Assembly: GCA_949152475.1 (NCBI GenBank)
Contig: OX424555.1
Span: forward strand, 100,473,515 to 100,537,514
Direction: 5' to 3'
Origin: Terebella lapidaria
Lineage: Eukaryota; Annelida; Polychaeta; Terebellida; Terebellidae
Length of the DNA stretch: 64,000 nt
This document shows positions 9,089 to 19,400 of the stretch, one piece after another. A model generated the notes under the pieces. It saw nothing but the letters and a program-made list of their open reading frames with translations. It made no database searches and was not told the origin of the DNA. The translations under genes and the position numbers were made by a program. Positions within the stretch are counted from its first letter, which is position 1; each line of letters opens with the position of its first letter.

Positions 9089-9784
9089 TATATGATTTAG
9101 ATATTAACTATTAGATATAAACCCCAGGCTCTCGTGACCTAAAGGTATGTCTAGTCACTTTATTGAGGCATCTCGGCAGAAATGCTTTTATGGTTTTAGC
9201 AGAATTTTTTTTTTCTTTCTTTTTTTTCTTCTTCCGCCGTTTTGGTTTCCGGACGATAACTTTAGATTGCCTTGATGGATCCTTATCAAATTTTCACCAC
9301 CAGTCAGAAATGATATGTGGAAGAACCCTATTCTTTTTGAGCCGGCTCCGAGGTCCGTGAGGTCCGTGAGGATGAAATCAAGGTTTTTGGTTTCCGGACG
9401 ATAACTCGAAAAATGTTCAGGCAATAGATGCAAAACTCTGCATGAAGGTTCATATACCACCAGGGAAGTACCCTATTGATTTTGGGATCACTCCGTCAAA
9501 TGACCTTTGACCTAGAGGTCAAAATATTTTTTTGCTGATTCATCCTTGAGGCTTCCTGCATATCTCAGAAACGGTGCGTCGTAGAGCGAAACGGACGTTA
9601 TTTTCGGACTCGTCACCCTAGACAAACATGTCTATGGGGTATTTTTTTTTTGATTCGACTCCGAGGTCCGGGAGGTCCGTGAGGATGAAATCAAGGCCGA
9701 TTATGAGTTTTCGTCAATATCTCTGAAACGGTGTGTCGTGGAGCGAAACGGACGTTATTTTCGGACTCGTCGACCTAGACAAAC
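9089..9784. repeat. Diverged leader of the 147-bp satellite
   Basis: From about 9240 the DNA contains pieces of the satellite that follows (AGAGCGAAACGGACGTTATT, CTAGACAAACATGTCTA) mixed with a second repeated word, GAGGTCCGTGAGGATGAAAT (about 9360 and 9670). Units are longer and less alike than in the main array, as expected at the decaying edge of a tandem array. A poly-T stretch lies at about 9205-9230. No gene is seen. Confidence 0.6.
9501..9513 (-). promoter_or_regulatory. Perfect DR1-type nuclear-receptor site
   Basis: TGACCTTTGACCT is the exact reverse complement of AGGTCAAAGGTCA, the ideal direct repeat with 1-bp spacing bound by RXR heterodimers, HNF4 and COUP-TF. It is followed after one base by GAGGTC(A), a third half-site in the opposite direction. 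Whether anything uses it is unknown; it may be an accident of a repeat rich in TGACC. Confidence 0.4.
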
Positions 9785-12400
9785 ATGTGTTAAAGGTATG
9801 ATGGATGAACTTTGACCTTGACCCGAAATTTTTTGGCGAGTCGGCATTTTTTTGTTTCGTCGATATCTCGGAAACGGTCAGTCGTGGAGCGAAACAGACG
9901 TTATTTTAGGACTCGTCCTAGACAAACATGTCTTAAAGGTGTTATGGATGAACTTCCACCTTGACCCGAAATTTTTTTTGTTGAGTCGGCATTTTTCGTT
10001 TTCGTCGATATCTTGAAACGGTGCGTCGTATAGCGAAACGGACGTTATTTTCGGACTTGTCGCCCTAGACAAACATGTCTAAGGGGTATGATGGATGAAC
10101 TTTGACCTTGACCTGAAATTTTTTTGCCAAGTCGGCATTTTTCGTTTTCGTCGATATCTCGGAAACGGTGTGTCGTAGAGCGAAACTGACGTTATTTTCG
10201 GACTTGTCGCCCTAGACAAACATGTCATAAAGGTATGATGGATAAACTCTGACCTTGACCCGAAATTTTTTGGCCGAGTCGGCATTTTTCGTTTTCCTCG
10301 ATATCTCGGAAACGGTGTGTCGTAGAGCGAATCGGACGTTATTTTCGGACTTGTCGCCCTAGACAAACATGTCTAAGGAGTATTATGGATGAACTTTGAC
10401 CTTGACCCGAAATTTTTTTGCCGAGTCGGCATTTTTCGTTTTCGTCGATATCTCGAAAACGGTGCGTTGCATAGCGAAACGAACGTTACTTTCGGACTTG
10501 TCGCCCTAGACAAACATGTCTAAGGGGTATGATGGATGAACTTTGACCTTGACCTGAAATTTTTTTGCCTAGTCAGCATTTTTCGTTTTCGTCGATATCT
10601 TGGAAATGGTGCGTCGTAGGGCGAAATGGACGATATTTTCGGACTCGTCGCCCTAGACAAACATGTCTAAGGGGTATTATGGATGAACTTTGACCTTGAC
10701 CCGAAATTTTTTGGCCGAGTCGGCATTTTTCGTTTTCGTCAATATCTCTGAAACGGTGTGTCGTAGAGCGAAACGGATGTTATTTTCGGACTCCTCGCCC
10801 TAGACAAACATGTCTTAAAGGTATGATGGATAAACTCTGACCTTGACCCGAAATTTTTTGGCTGATTCGGCATTTTTTTGTTTCGTCGATATCTCGGAAA
10901 CGGTGAGTCGTAGAGCGAAACGGACGTTATTTTCGAACTCGTCGTCCTAGACAAACATGTCTTAAAGGTGTTATGGATGAACTTCGACCTTGACCCGAAA
11001 TTTTTTTTGCCGATTCTGCATTTTTCGTTTTCGTTGATATCTCGGAAATGGTGCGTCGTATAGCGAAACGGACGTTATTTTCGGACTTGTCACCCTAGAC
11101 AAACATGTCTAAGGGGTATGATGGATGAACTTTGACCTTGACCGGAAATTTTTTTTGCCGAGTCGGAATTTTTCGTTTTCGTCGATATCTCGGAAACGGT
11201 GCGTTGTAGAGCGAAACGGACGATATTTTTGGACTCGTCGCCCTAGACAAATATGTCTAAGGGGTATTATGGATGAACTTTGACCTTGACCCGAAATTTT
11301 TTGGCCGAGTCGGCATTTTTCGTTTTCGTCAATATCTCTAAAACGGTGCGTTGTAGAGCGAAACGGACGATATTTTTGGACTCGTCGCCCTACACAAACA
11401 TGTCTTAAAGGTATGATGGATAAACTTTGACCTTGACCCGAAATTTTTTTGCCGAGTCGGCATTTTTTTGTTTCCGAACTTTGACCTTGACCCGAAATTT
11501 TTTGGCCGAGTCGGCATTTTTCGTTTTCGTCAATATCTCAGAAAACGGTGTGTCGTAGAGCGAAACGGATGTTATTTTCGGACTCCTCGCCCTAGACAAA
11601 CATACTTAAAGGTATGATGGATAAACTTTGACCTTGACTCGAAATTTTTTTGCCGAGTCGGCATTTTTTTGTTTCGTCGATATCTCGGAAACGGTGAGTC
11701 GTAGAGCGAAACGGACATTATTTTCGGACTCGTCGTCCTAGACAAACATGTCTTATTTAGTGTTATGGATGAACTTTGACCTTGACCCTAATTTTTTTTG
11801 CCGAGTCGGCATTCTTCGTTTTCGTCAATATCTCGGAAACGGTGTGTCGTAGAGCGAAACGGACGTTATTTTCGGACTCGTCGCCCCAGACAAACATGTC
11901 TAAAAGTTATTATGGATGAACTTGGACCTTGACCCGAAATATTTTGCAGCGTCAGCATTTTTCGTTTTCGTCGATATCTCGGAAACGGTGTGTCGTAGAG
12001 CGAAACGGACGTTATTTTCGGACTCGTCGCCCCAGACAAACATGTCTAAAAGTTATTATGGATGAACTTGGACCTTGACCCGAAATATTTTGCAGCGTCA
12101 GCATTTTTCGTTTTCGTCGATATCTCGGAAACGGGGTGTCGTAGAGTGAGACGGACGTTATTTTTGGACTCGTCGCCCTAGACGAACATGTCTTAAATGT
12201 ATTTTGGATGAACTTTGATTTTGACCCGAATTTTTTTTGCCGAGTTGGCATTTTTAGTTATCGTCGATATCTCAGAAACGGTGCGTCGTAGAGCGAAACG
12301 GACGTTATTTTTGGACTCGTCCACCTAGACAAACATGCCTGGGGGGGGGGGGTATGATGGATGAACTTTGACCTTGACCCGAAATTTTTTTCGCTGAATC
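9785..12400. repeat. 147-bp satellite array, ~17-18 units
   Basis: Successive GATGAACTTTGACC landmarks fall at 9807, 9950, 10097, 10244, 10391, 10538, 10685, 10832 and 10979, so the unit is 147 bp with little drift. Each unit has TTTGACCTTGACCCGAAAT, a T-run, GTCGGCATTTTTCGTTTTCG, TCGATATCTCGGAAACGG, GTAGAGCGAAACGGACG and CTAGACAAACATGTCT. A partial extra unit lies near 11470-11530, two nearly identical units near 11860-12120, and a G-run at 12341-12352. Minus-strand frames of up to 95 codons arise because 147 is a multiple of three. Confidence 0.93.
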
Positions 12401-13395
12401 GACATAGAGCTTGTGGCAAACATGTTTCAAATATTACGAATCAGTCCTAACACCGAAATGCCTCCAAGGCATCTTTAGGCCTTGACGTCTAGTTTTACAA
12501 GAGAACACCGGTAAAAATAGTAAAAATAAGTTATTGGCCTACAGGAGCTGTTTTTGGTTGTCCCTCTTGTTTTTTTATATTTTTATCTGGTACATATTTC
12601 TCCATTCACGTGTCGATATTTAGAACCGAATTCAATAAGGATTTAAAAGGTGACAGACGGATTAAATGGCATTCATTTAGTGGGCGAAAAGTATCAAGGC
12701 GCAGCGTATGATACTTGGGCCGATAATTTCTGGCCCACGAGGTTTGACAATCAATCCGAGAGAATTTAATGTTTCACGACTCGTGTGAATTAATTTGAAG
12801 CAACATCAGCCCATTTATTGCTTAGTCCAACATCCCGAGAATATTTACAAGTGTTATGCTTTGATTTTACTGGTGCCAATATGATAGTTTACCATAAGCT
12901 GCGCTTTTGGTTGATAAGCAGAGTCGACTGGCACTGTGTCCGAAATGCTACTGATCTGGGTACAGACCATATATGTCGTGTTCAGCGGATCACTAGTAAC
13001 TTTACTTGTTATGTTGTGTAATAGTGTTTTACGCTTCGTGAGATTGCCACACAAAAACACGTCAATCCGATTCAAACTATAACTATCGCGATACTTGCCA
13101 GATCGACAAGTTAATCCATTAATGGTAGCAATACATTAATCAGACAAGGTTCTAACTGTAGATTGAGTTAGCACACACGGGCTGGCTACCTCGCGCAGTC
13201 CGATAAACAACTACACACCAAATTCTTGCGGCTCTTGGTGGTAAAACAACTGAATGATCACGTAAATCAACCAGTGACATGCTGTGAAAGCAACATTTTC
13301 TTCTCTGATATTGAGCTACAACTCAAAGTAAGCTGACAACTATTTTGATGGTTGATGTTTGACATCTTCACTTTTCCAGTATAATTTATGAAGTC
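12401..13395. other. Quiet non-coding DNA
   Basis: AT-leaning sequence with no satellite, no transposon end and no convincing gene. A nested inverted structure at about 12680-12740 (GTGGGC...AGTATCA/TGATACT...GCCCAC) is the only visible feature. It could be intron or upstream sequence of the coding exon to the right. Confidence 0.45.
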
Positions 13396-13660
13396 AAAGA
13401 AATGTACTGGTGTTAGAGAATTGTGCTGGTGTTAGAGAAATGTACTGGTGTTAGAGAAATGTACCAGTGTTAGAGAAATGTACTGGTGTTAGAGAAATGT
13501 ACTGGTGTTAGAGAAATGTACTGGTGTTAGAGAAATGTACCAGTGTTAGAGAAATGTACTGGTGTTAGAGAAATGTACTGGTGTTGGAGAAATGTACTGG
13601 TGTTAGAGAAATGTACTGGTGTTAGAGAAATGTACTAGTGTTAGAGAAATGTACTGGTGG
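13396..13660 (+). repeat. 19-bp minisatellite
   Basis: About 14 head-to-tail copies of AATGTACTGGTGTTAGAGA, most identical, with CCAG for CTGG in two units and a few other changes. The unit shares GGTGTTAGA with the longer repeat that follows, so the second probably grew out of the first. Confidence 0.92.
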
Positions 13661-14005
13661 AACATGATTGTTTTGGTGTTAAATGGATGTTTTAATGTTA
13701 CATGAATTATTTTGGTGTTAGAAGAATGTTTTTGTGGTTACATGATTGTTTTGGTGTTAGAAGAATGTTTGGTGTCTAATGAATGTTTCGGTGTTACAGG
13801 AATGTTTTGTGGTTACATGAATGTTTTGGTGTTAGAAGAATGTTTGGTGTCTAATGAATGTTTCGGTGTTACAGGAATGTTTTGTGATTACATGAATGTT
13901 TTGGTGTTGGAAGAATGTTTGGTGTCTAATGCATGTTTCGGTGTTACAGGAATGTTTTTTGTTACATGAATGTTTTGATGTTCATTGAGTGTGTTGGTGT
14001 TATAG
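13661..14005 (+). repeat. 75-bp composite minisatellite running into the coding exon
   Basis: GAAGAATGTTTGGTGTC recurs at 13760, 13835 and 13910, a 75-bp period. Each unit has four 17-20 bp subunits ending in (GA)ATGTTT, one of them GGTGTTACAGGAATGTTT. The last, decayed subunit reads GGTGTTATAGGAATG and is where the exon at 14008 begins. The open frame through the array (13712-13969) is due to the 75-bp period. Confidence 0.85.
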
Positions 14006-14007
14006 GA

Positions 14008-14805
14008 ATGCTGCCGGTTATAGTGGAGACTGGCCTGGAAGACGCGGTTCCTCGCCGCAGCCTCCGAGCGGCCGAGTATTTGGCCGTCCGCGGCCGTCTC
14101 CCGACCACTCAGCTCAGCCGCGTCATTCTGAACTTGAACGTCTGTGAGCAGCGTAAGTTGGAATTGGACATGGACAAGGTTAACTCCAGACGCCGACATG
14201 TCCTCAGCAATGCTCAGCTGCTCAGTCGCGCCTTCCAGCAACACCAGCACAACAAACACAAGAGCTGGAGGCTGCGGGACGAACAGGCTTTGGCAAGCAT
14301 GAACTTCCCGGCGCTTCCGGCCACCCTGCCTAGCGCCAGCACCAGTAACGAGAAGATACAGTCTACCAGTCTGACCTCGGCTAAACCCAGACTGACCAAA
14401 CCACGTCTCGCCAGCAATAACGGGAACAAGCGGCGGCTCGAAGTGGTCTACAGGAGTCCTCAATATCACAGTGGTCAGGTCAACAGTGTTCCTCTCAAAC
14501 CTTTCCAGAAACTGTCCCGGGCCAGGACAGAGATTGTACAGAGCAGTCACGACCTGTACACTAAGAGACTCCCGGACGTCGTACGAAGCTGTCCACGGCA
14601 GCTGCAGCGCTACAACACCTTCTGTGACCGCGAGCTCATTGAACGCTCAGTCGGAGACCATCGGTATACCGATCTCGGGAGCTTGCTGCAGCCACAAAAA
14701 CTCGGCTCGGAGCGGCTACAACAGAGTCTGGAAAGAAAGAAAGCAGAGTATCGCTATCGTACGGCCAGTCCAAGCTCCGGGGCTTCCACCCCAGTCCGGC
14801 ACTAG
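14008..14805 (+). CDS. Unrecognised host protein or 3' exon, 265 codons
   Basis: The only convincing host coding sequence. From ATG 14008 it reads 265 codons to TAG; the open frame extends back to 13933 only through the minisatellite. GC content and codon choice (many CTG, CTC, AGC, GCC, CGC) rise sharply at about 14008 and fall after the stop. TTATAG at 14000-14005 is a possible splice acceptor, so this may be a terminal exon rather than a whole gene. The product is basic: a probably helical N-terminal third (residues 17-80, with LSRVILNLNVCEQRKLELDM), a Ser/Thr/Pro/Lys-rich middle (100-145), and a C-terminal part with YNTFCDRELIERS (202-214) and a Lys/Arg/Glu helix (233-250). No signal peptide, membrane segment or catalytic motif is seen. 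I do not recognise the family. The antisense 220-codon frame is a shadow. Confidence 0.62.
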   Translation: MLPVIVETGLEDAVPRRSLRAAEYLAVRGRLPTTQLSRVILNLNVCEQRKLELDMDKVNSRRRHVLSNAQLLSRAFQQHQHNKHKSWRLRDEQALASMNFPALPATLPSASTSNEKIQSTSLTSAKPRLTKPRLASNNGNKRRLEVVYRSPQYHSGQVNSVPLKPFQKLSRARTEIVQSSHDLYTKRLPDVVRSCPRQLQRYNTFCDRELIERSVGDHRYTDLGSLLQPQKLGSERLQQSLERKKAEYRYRTASPSSGASTPVRH

Positions 14806-15700
14806 ACTTCAGTACCCATTCTAAACCACTACGACATTCGTAACCGGCAGTGGCACCAGAGGGGCAAAATCTCACTGCATAGATCGGCGCCACAATACTA
14901 GAGAGCAAACTTTGATCAAGTGGGGTGTCCGAGTGAACGGAGGAGGGGGGGGGGGATTGGAAGGAAGGGATGCGATATTGAAGAGCGACCGCCGTCATGC
15001 GATCCAAGCAGCAATGACATCCGAACACTCGGACCGGATATCAAGCGGCTCGGATGTGTCCGGTTCAATCAGAGATGACAATAGAACGTGTCACGCCCAG
15101 GGCTGTGGTCAAGTCTTATCACTCACGCTCGCCACTCAACTCGATCTGGACAGAACACTGCCCAAGGACAAACACTGCTCACTCCGGCCGTGTCCAAGTA
15201 ATGTCTATAAGTAGCGAAACAGTAATAAAAAAACCCAATCCGTGTATTGTCAGTGACTAGGACAGAGATCTGTTAATACTTTCCCGTATTTTAGTTTTGT
15301 TAGTGCAGCGGAAATATAGTTCTGGATCTGTTGTTAGAATAAATACTCTAACTGAAATGCGAAGGGCGGTATTTATTAAAAGTATGTGATGAATAATACC
15401 AGTCCTTCCTCATAACCCTGTCATGATCATTGCAGACTAATTATCAACTTTAGTATGTCTGAATACTGGACTGTGATCCACACTCTTGTGACAATGTGCT
15501 CCATCCGTGATGGACATATCATGAATTAAAGAGTTTGCTATGTCTGCTTCGTGAACGAATGTGCACTACACACTTTGATTATTGAGTGTCAACAATAGTT
15601 AGTATCAATGTAACGGATTTAGACAATATTAGTTGGCCGGGAGAATGGGAGAAGACGGGGCAAGATCCAACCCTCCCTCCCTCCATTTTTATTCTGACTC
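14806..15700 (+). other. 3' region of the coding exon, no other gene
   Basis: Composition falls gradually to AT-rich. It has a G-run at 14944-14955 and a 100-codon open frame (14912-15214) of low-information sequence that I take to be untranslated. Two AATAAA signals lie within 550 bp of the stop codon. From about 15250 nothing is recognisable. Confidence 0.45.
15224..15229 (+). terminator. Candidate poly(A) signal (AATAAA)
   Basis: AATAAA 418 bp after the TAG stop, followed about 13 bp later by the GT-rich GTGTATTGTCAGTG. A second AATAAA is at 15339-15344. Spacing and GT-rich tail favour the first. Confidence 0.45.
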
Positions 15701-15885
15701 ATAGTCTCATACATATGATATACTATGTCATACGTTATCTTATACGTATGAGATAATAAGTCATACGTATGAGATACTAACACATACTATGATATACTAA
15801 GTCATACGTAGGACATACTGTATTCGTATGTGATACTAACCCACACGTATAAGATACTAAGCCATACGTATGGAATACTATACTC
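15701..15885. repeat. CATACGTATGAGATACTAA degenerate tandem repeat
   Basis: Six or seven imperfect copies of a ~30-bp unit built on TCATACGTATGAGATACTAA. The core CATACGTATG is palindromic, so each unit can form a small hairpin. Confidence 0.75.
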
Positions 15886-15894
15886 AAGTTCAAC

Positions 15895-16338
15895 ACAAAA
15901 CCTCATATGATTTTTGGCCATAACTCCGTTCAGATTGGTCGGACCAATTTGACATTTTATATGTTTTCACTTGGCACAGAACCTTATTTTATTCTCTAAA
16001 TTTCAGACATCTATCTTGAAAAACTGACAATGTTGGCAATCTACCTCAACGTTAAATGTTGGACCCAAATCGGATCAGGGGAATTCAAGCAAATTTGCGG
16101 ACTTCATGATCATAATTCAGCTAAGAAATGTAAGATGAGGAAAATGTTTGAGTTGGGGGAATCATAAAGGTGTATTCCAATAAAATATCATTCTTACAAA
16201 GTACTGTGCAATACGAACATCGAACAACATGCCAAATTGTGTTCATACTCGCAAATTTCATGTTTGAAGCGAAATTTGACATTGGAGTAAATCACTAACC
16301 TAAAGGAACTTATGACCAAAAATCATATGAGGTTTTGT
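15895..16338. mobile_element. 444-bp foldback element (MITE-like)
   Basis: ACAAAACCTCATATGATTTT (from 15895), continuing TGGCCATAA, is matched in reverse complement by TTATGACC...CATATGAGGTTTTGT ending at 16338, about 30 bp with one mismatch. The interior is AT-rich and non-coding. No clear target duplication is seen. Size and ends fit a non-autonomous DNA transposon; superfamily not assigned. Confidence 0.65.
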
Positions 16339-16463
16339 CTTTATTTTGACTCTAACACATATGTAAGAGATACCCGAGACCGACTTGGAAATAGAAGTAA
16401 TATGTTCGTCCTACGTGTTTTCCATCTTACCTCACATCGTGCACACATCTATCTACTCCAGCG

Positions 16464-19400
16464 GAGTTCACACATATATTCTGTTACTGTAGACTGACAA
16501 GACTCTCAGTCAGAGAGACTCACCAGGGGAGTTCACACATATATTCTGTTACTGTAGACTGACAAGACTCTCAGTTAGAAACTTACCAGGAGAGTTCACA
16601 CATATATTCTGTTACTGTAGACTGACAAGACTCTCAGTTAGAGACTTACCAGGGGAGTTCACACATATATTCTGTTACTGTAGACTGACAAGACTCTCAG
16701 TTAGAGACTTACCAGGGGAGTTCACACATATATTCTGTTACTGTAGACTGACAAGACTCTCAGTTAGAGAGACTTACCAGGAGAGTTCACACATATATTC
16801 TGTTACTGTAGACTGACAAGACTCTCATTTAGAGACTTACCAGGAGAGTTCACACATATATTCTGTTACTGTAGACTGACAAGACTCTCAGTTAGAGAGA
16901 CTTACAAGGGGAGTTCACACATATATTCTGTTACTGTAGACTGACAAGACTCTCAGTTCGAGAGACTTACCAGGGGAGTTCACACATATATTCTGTTACT
17001 GTAGACTGACAAGACTCTCAGTTAGAAACTTACCAGGAGAGTTCACACATATATTCTGTTACTGTAGACTGACAAGACTCTCAGTTAGAAACTTACCAGG
17101 AGAGTTCACACATATATTCTGTTACTGTAGACTGACAAGACTCTCAGTTAGAGACTTACCAGGGGAGTTCACACATATATTCTGTTACTGTAGACCGACA
17201 AGACTCTCAGTTAGAGAGACTTACCAGGGGAGTTCACACATATATTCTGTTACTGTAGACTGACAAGACTCTCAGTTAGAGACTTACCAGGGGAGTTCAC
17301 ACATATATTCTGTTGCTGTAGACTGACAAGACTCTCAGTTAGAGACTTACCAGGGGAGTTCACACATATATTCTGTTACTGTAGACTGACAAGACTCTCA
17401 GTTAGAGAGACTTACCAGGAGAGTTCACACATATATTCTGTTACTGTAGACTGACAAGACTCTCAGTTAGAGACTTACCAGGAGAGTTCACACATATATT
17501 CTGTTACTGTAGACTGACAAGACTCTCAGTTAGAGAGACTTACCAGGGGAGTTCACACATATATTCTGTTACTGTAGACTGACAAGACTCTCAGTTCGAG
17601 AGACTTACCAGGGGAGTTCACACATATATTCTGTTACTGTAGACCGACAAGACTCTCAGTTAGAGACTTACCAGGGGAGTTCACACATATATTCTGTTAC
17701 TGTAGACCGACAAGACTCTCAGTTAGAGAGACTTACCAGGGGAGTTCACAAATATATTCTGTTACTGTAGACTGACAAGACTCTCAGTTAGAGAGACTTA
17801 CCAGGGGAGTTCACACATATATTCTGTTACTGTAGACTGACAAGACTCTCAGTTAGAGAGACTTACCAGGGGAGTTCACACATATATTCTGTTACTGTAG
17901 ACTGACAAGACTCTCAGTTAGAGAGACTTACCAGGGGAGTTCACACATATATTCTGTTACTGTAGACTGACAAGACTCTCAGTTAGAGAGACTTACCAGG
18001 GGAGTTCACACATATATTCTGTTACTGTAGACCGACAAGACTCTCAGTTAGAGAGACTTACCAGGGGAGTTCACACATATATTCTGTTACTGTAGACTGA
18101 CAAGACTCTCAGTTAGAGAGACTTACCAGGGGAGTTCACACATATATTCTGTTACTGTAGACTGACAAGACTCTCAGTTCGAGAGACTTACCAGGGGAGT
18201 TCACACATATATTCTGTTACTGTAGACCGACAAGACTCTCAGTTAGAGACTTACCAGGGGAGTTCACACATATATTCTGTTACTGTAGACCGACAAGACT
18301 CTCAGTTAGAGAGACTTACCAGGGGAGTTCACACATATATTCTGTTACTGTAGACTGACAAGACTCTCAGTTAGAGAGACTTACCAGGGGAGTTCACACA
18401 TATATTCTGTTACTGTAGACTGACAAGACTCTCAGTTAGAGAGACTTACCAGGGGAGTTCACACATATATTCTGTTACTGTAGACTGACAAGACTCTCAG
18501 TTAGAGAGACTTACCAGGGGAGTTCACACATATATTCTGTTACTGTAGACTGACAAGACTCTCAGTTAGAGAGACTTACCAGGGGAGTTCACACATATAT
18601 TCTGTTACTGTAGACTGACAAGACTCTCAGTTAAAGAGACTTACCAGGGGAGTTCACACATATATTCTGTTACTGTAGACTGACAAGACTCTCAGTTAAA
18701 GAGACTTACCAGGGGAGTTCACACATATATTCTGTTACTGTAGACTGACAAGACTCTCAGTTAGAGAGACTTACCAGGAGAGTTCGCACATATATTCTGT
18801 TACTGTAGACTGACAAGACTCTCAGTTAGAGAGACTTACCAGGGGAGTTCACACATATATTCTGTTACTGTAGACTGACAAGACTCTCAGTTAGAGAGAC
18901 TTACCAGGGGAGTTCACACATATATTCTGTTACTGTAGACTGACAAGACTCTCAGTTAGAGACTTACCAGGGGAGTTCACACATATATTCTGTTACTGTA
19001 GACTGACAAGACGCTCAGTTAGAGAGACTTACCCGGGGAGTTCACACATATATTCTGTTACTGTAGACTGACAAGACTCTCAGTTAGAGAGACTTACCAG
19101 GGGAGCTCACACATATATTCTGTTACTGTAGACTGACAAGACTCTCAGTTAGAGACTTACCAGGGGAGTTCACACATATATTCTGTTACTGTAGACTGAC
19201 AAGACTCTCAGTTAGAGAGACTTACCAGGGGAGTTCACACATATATTCTGTTACTGTAGACTGACAAGACTCTCAGTTAGAGACTTACCAGGGGAGTTCA
19301 CACATATATTCTGTTACTGTAGATTGACAAGACTCTCAGTTAGAGACTTACCAGGGGAGTTCACACATATATTCTGTTACTGTAGACTGACAAGACTCTC

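Noticed and set aside
9878-12251. Minus-strand frames repeating SPKITSVSLYDTPFPRYR in the 147-bp satellite
   Set aside because: 147 is a multiple of three, so one frame stays open for one to two units by chance; most units contain stops and nothing suggests translation.
12680-12740. Nested inverted repeat resembling a tRNA fold
   Set aside because: It lacks the A and B box words and the arm lengths do not fit a tRNA or a known small RNA.
13712-13969. Repetitive 85-codon plus-strand frame (LEECLVSNECFGVTGMF)
   Set aside because: It is a direct translation of the 75-bp minisatellite, with low complexity and no coding signature.
13888-14550. 220-codon minus-strand open frame
   Set aside because: It is antisense to the better supported plus-strand exon and runs into the minisatellite. 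The codon pattern, possible acceptor and poly(A) signal favour the plus strand.
14912-15214. 100-codon plus-strand frame after the coding exon
   Set aside because: It includes a G-run translated as poly-Gly, has no recognisable domain and lies between the stop codon and the likely poly(A) signal.
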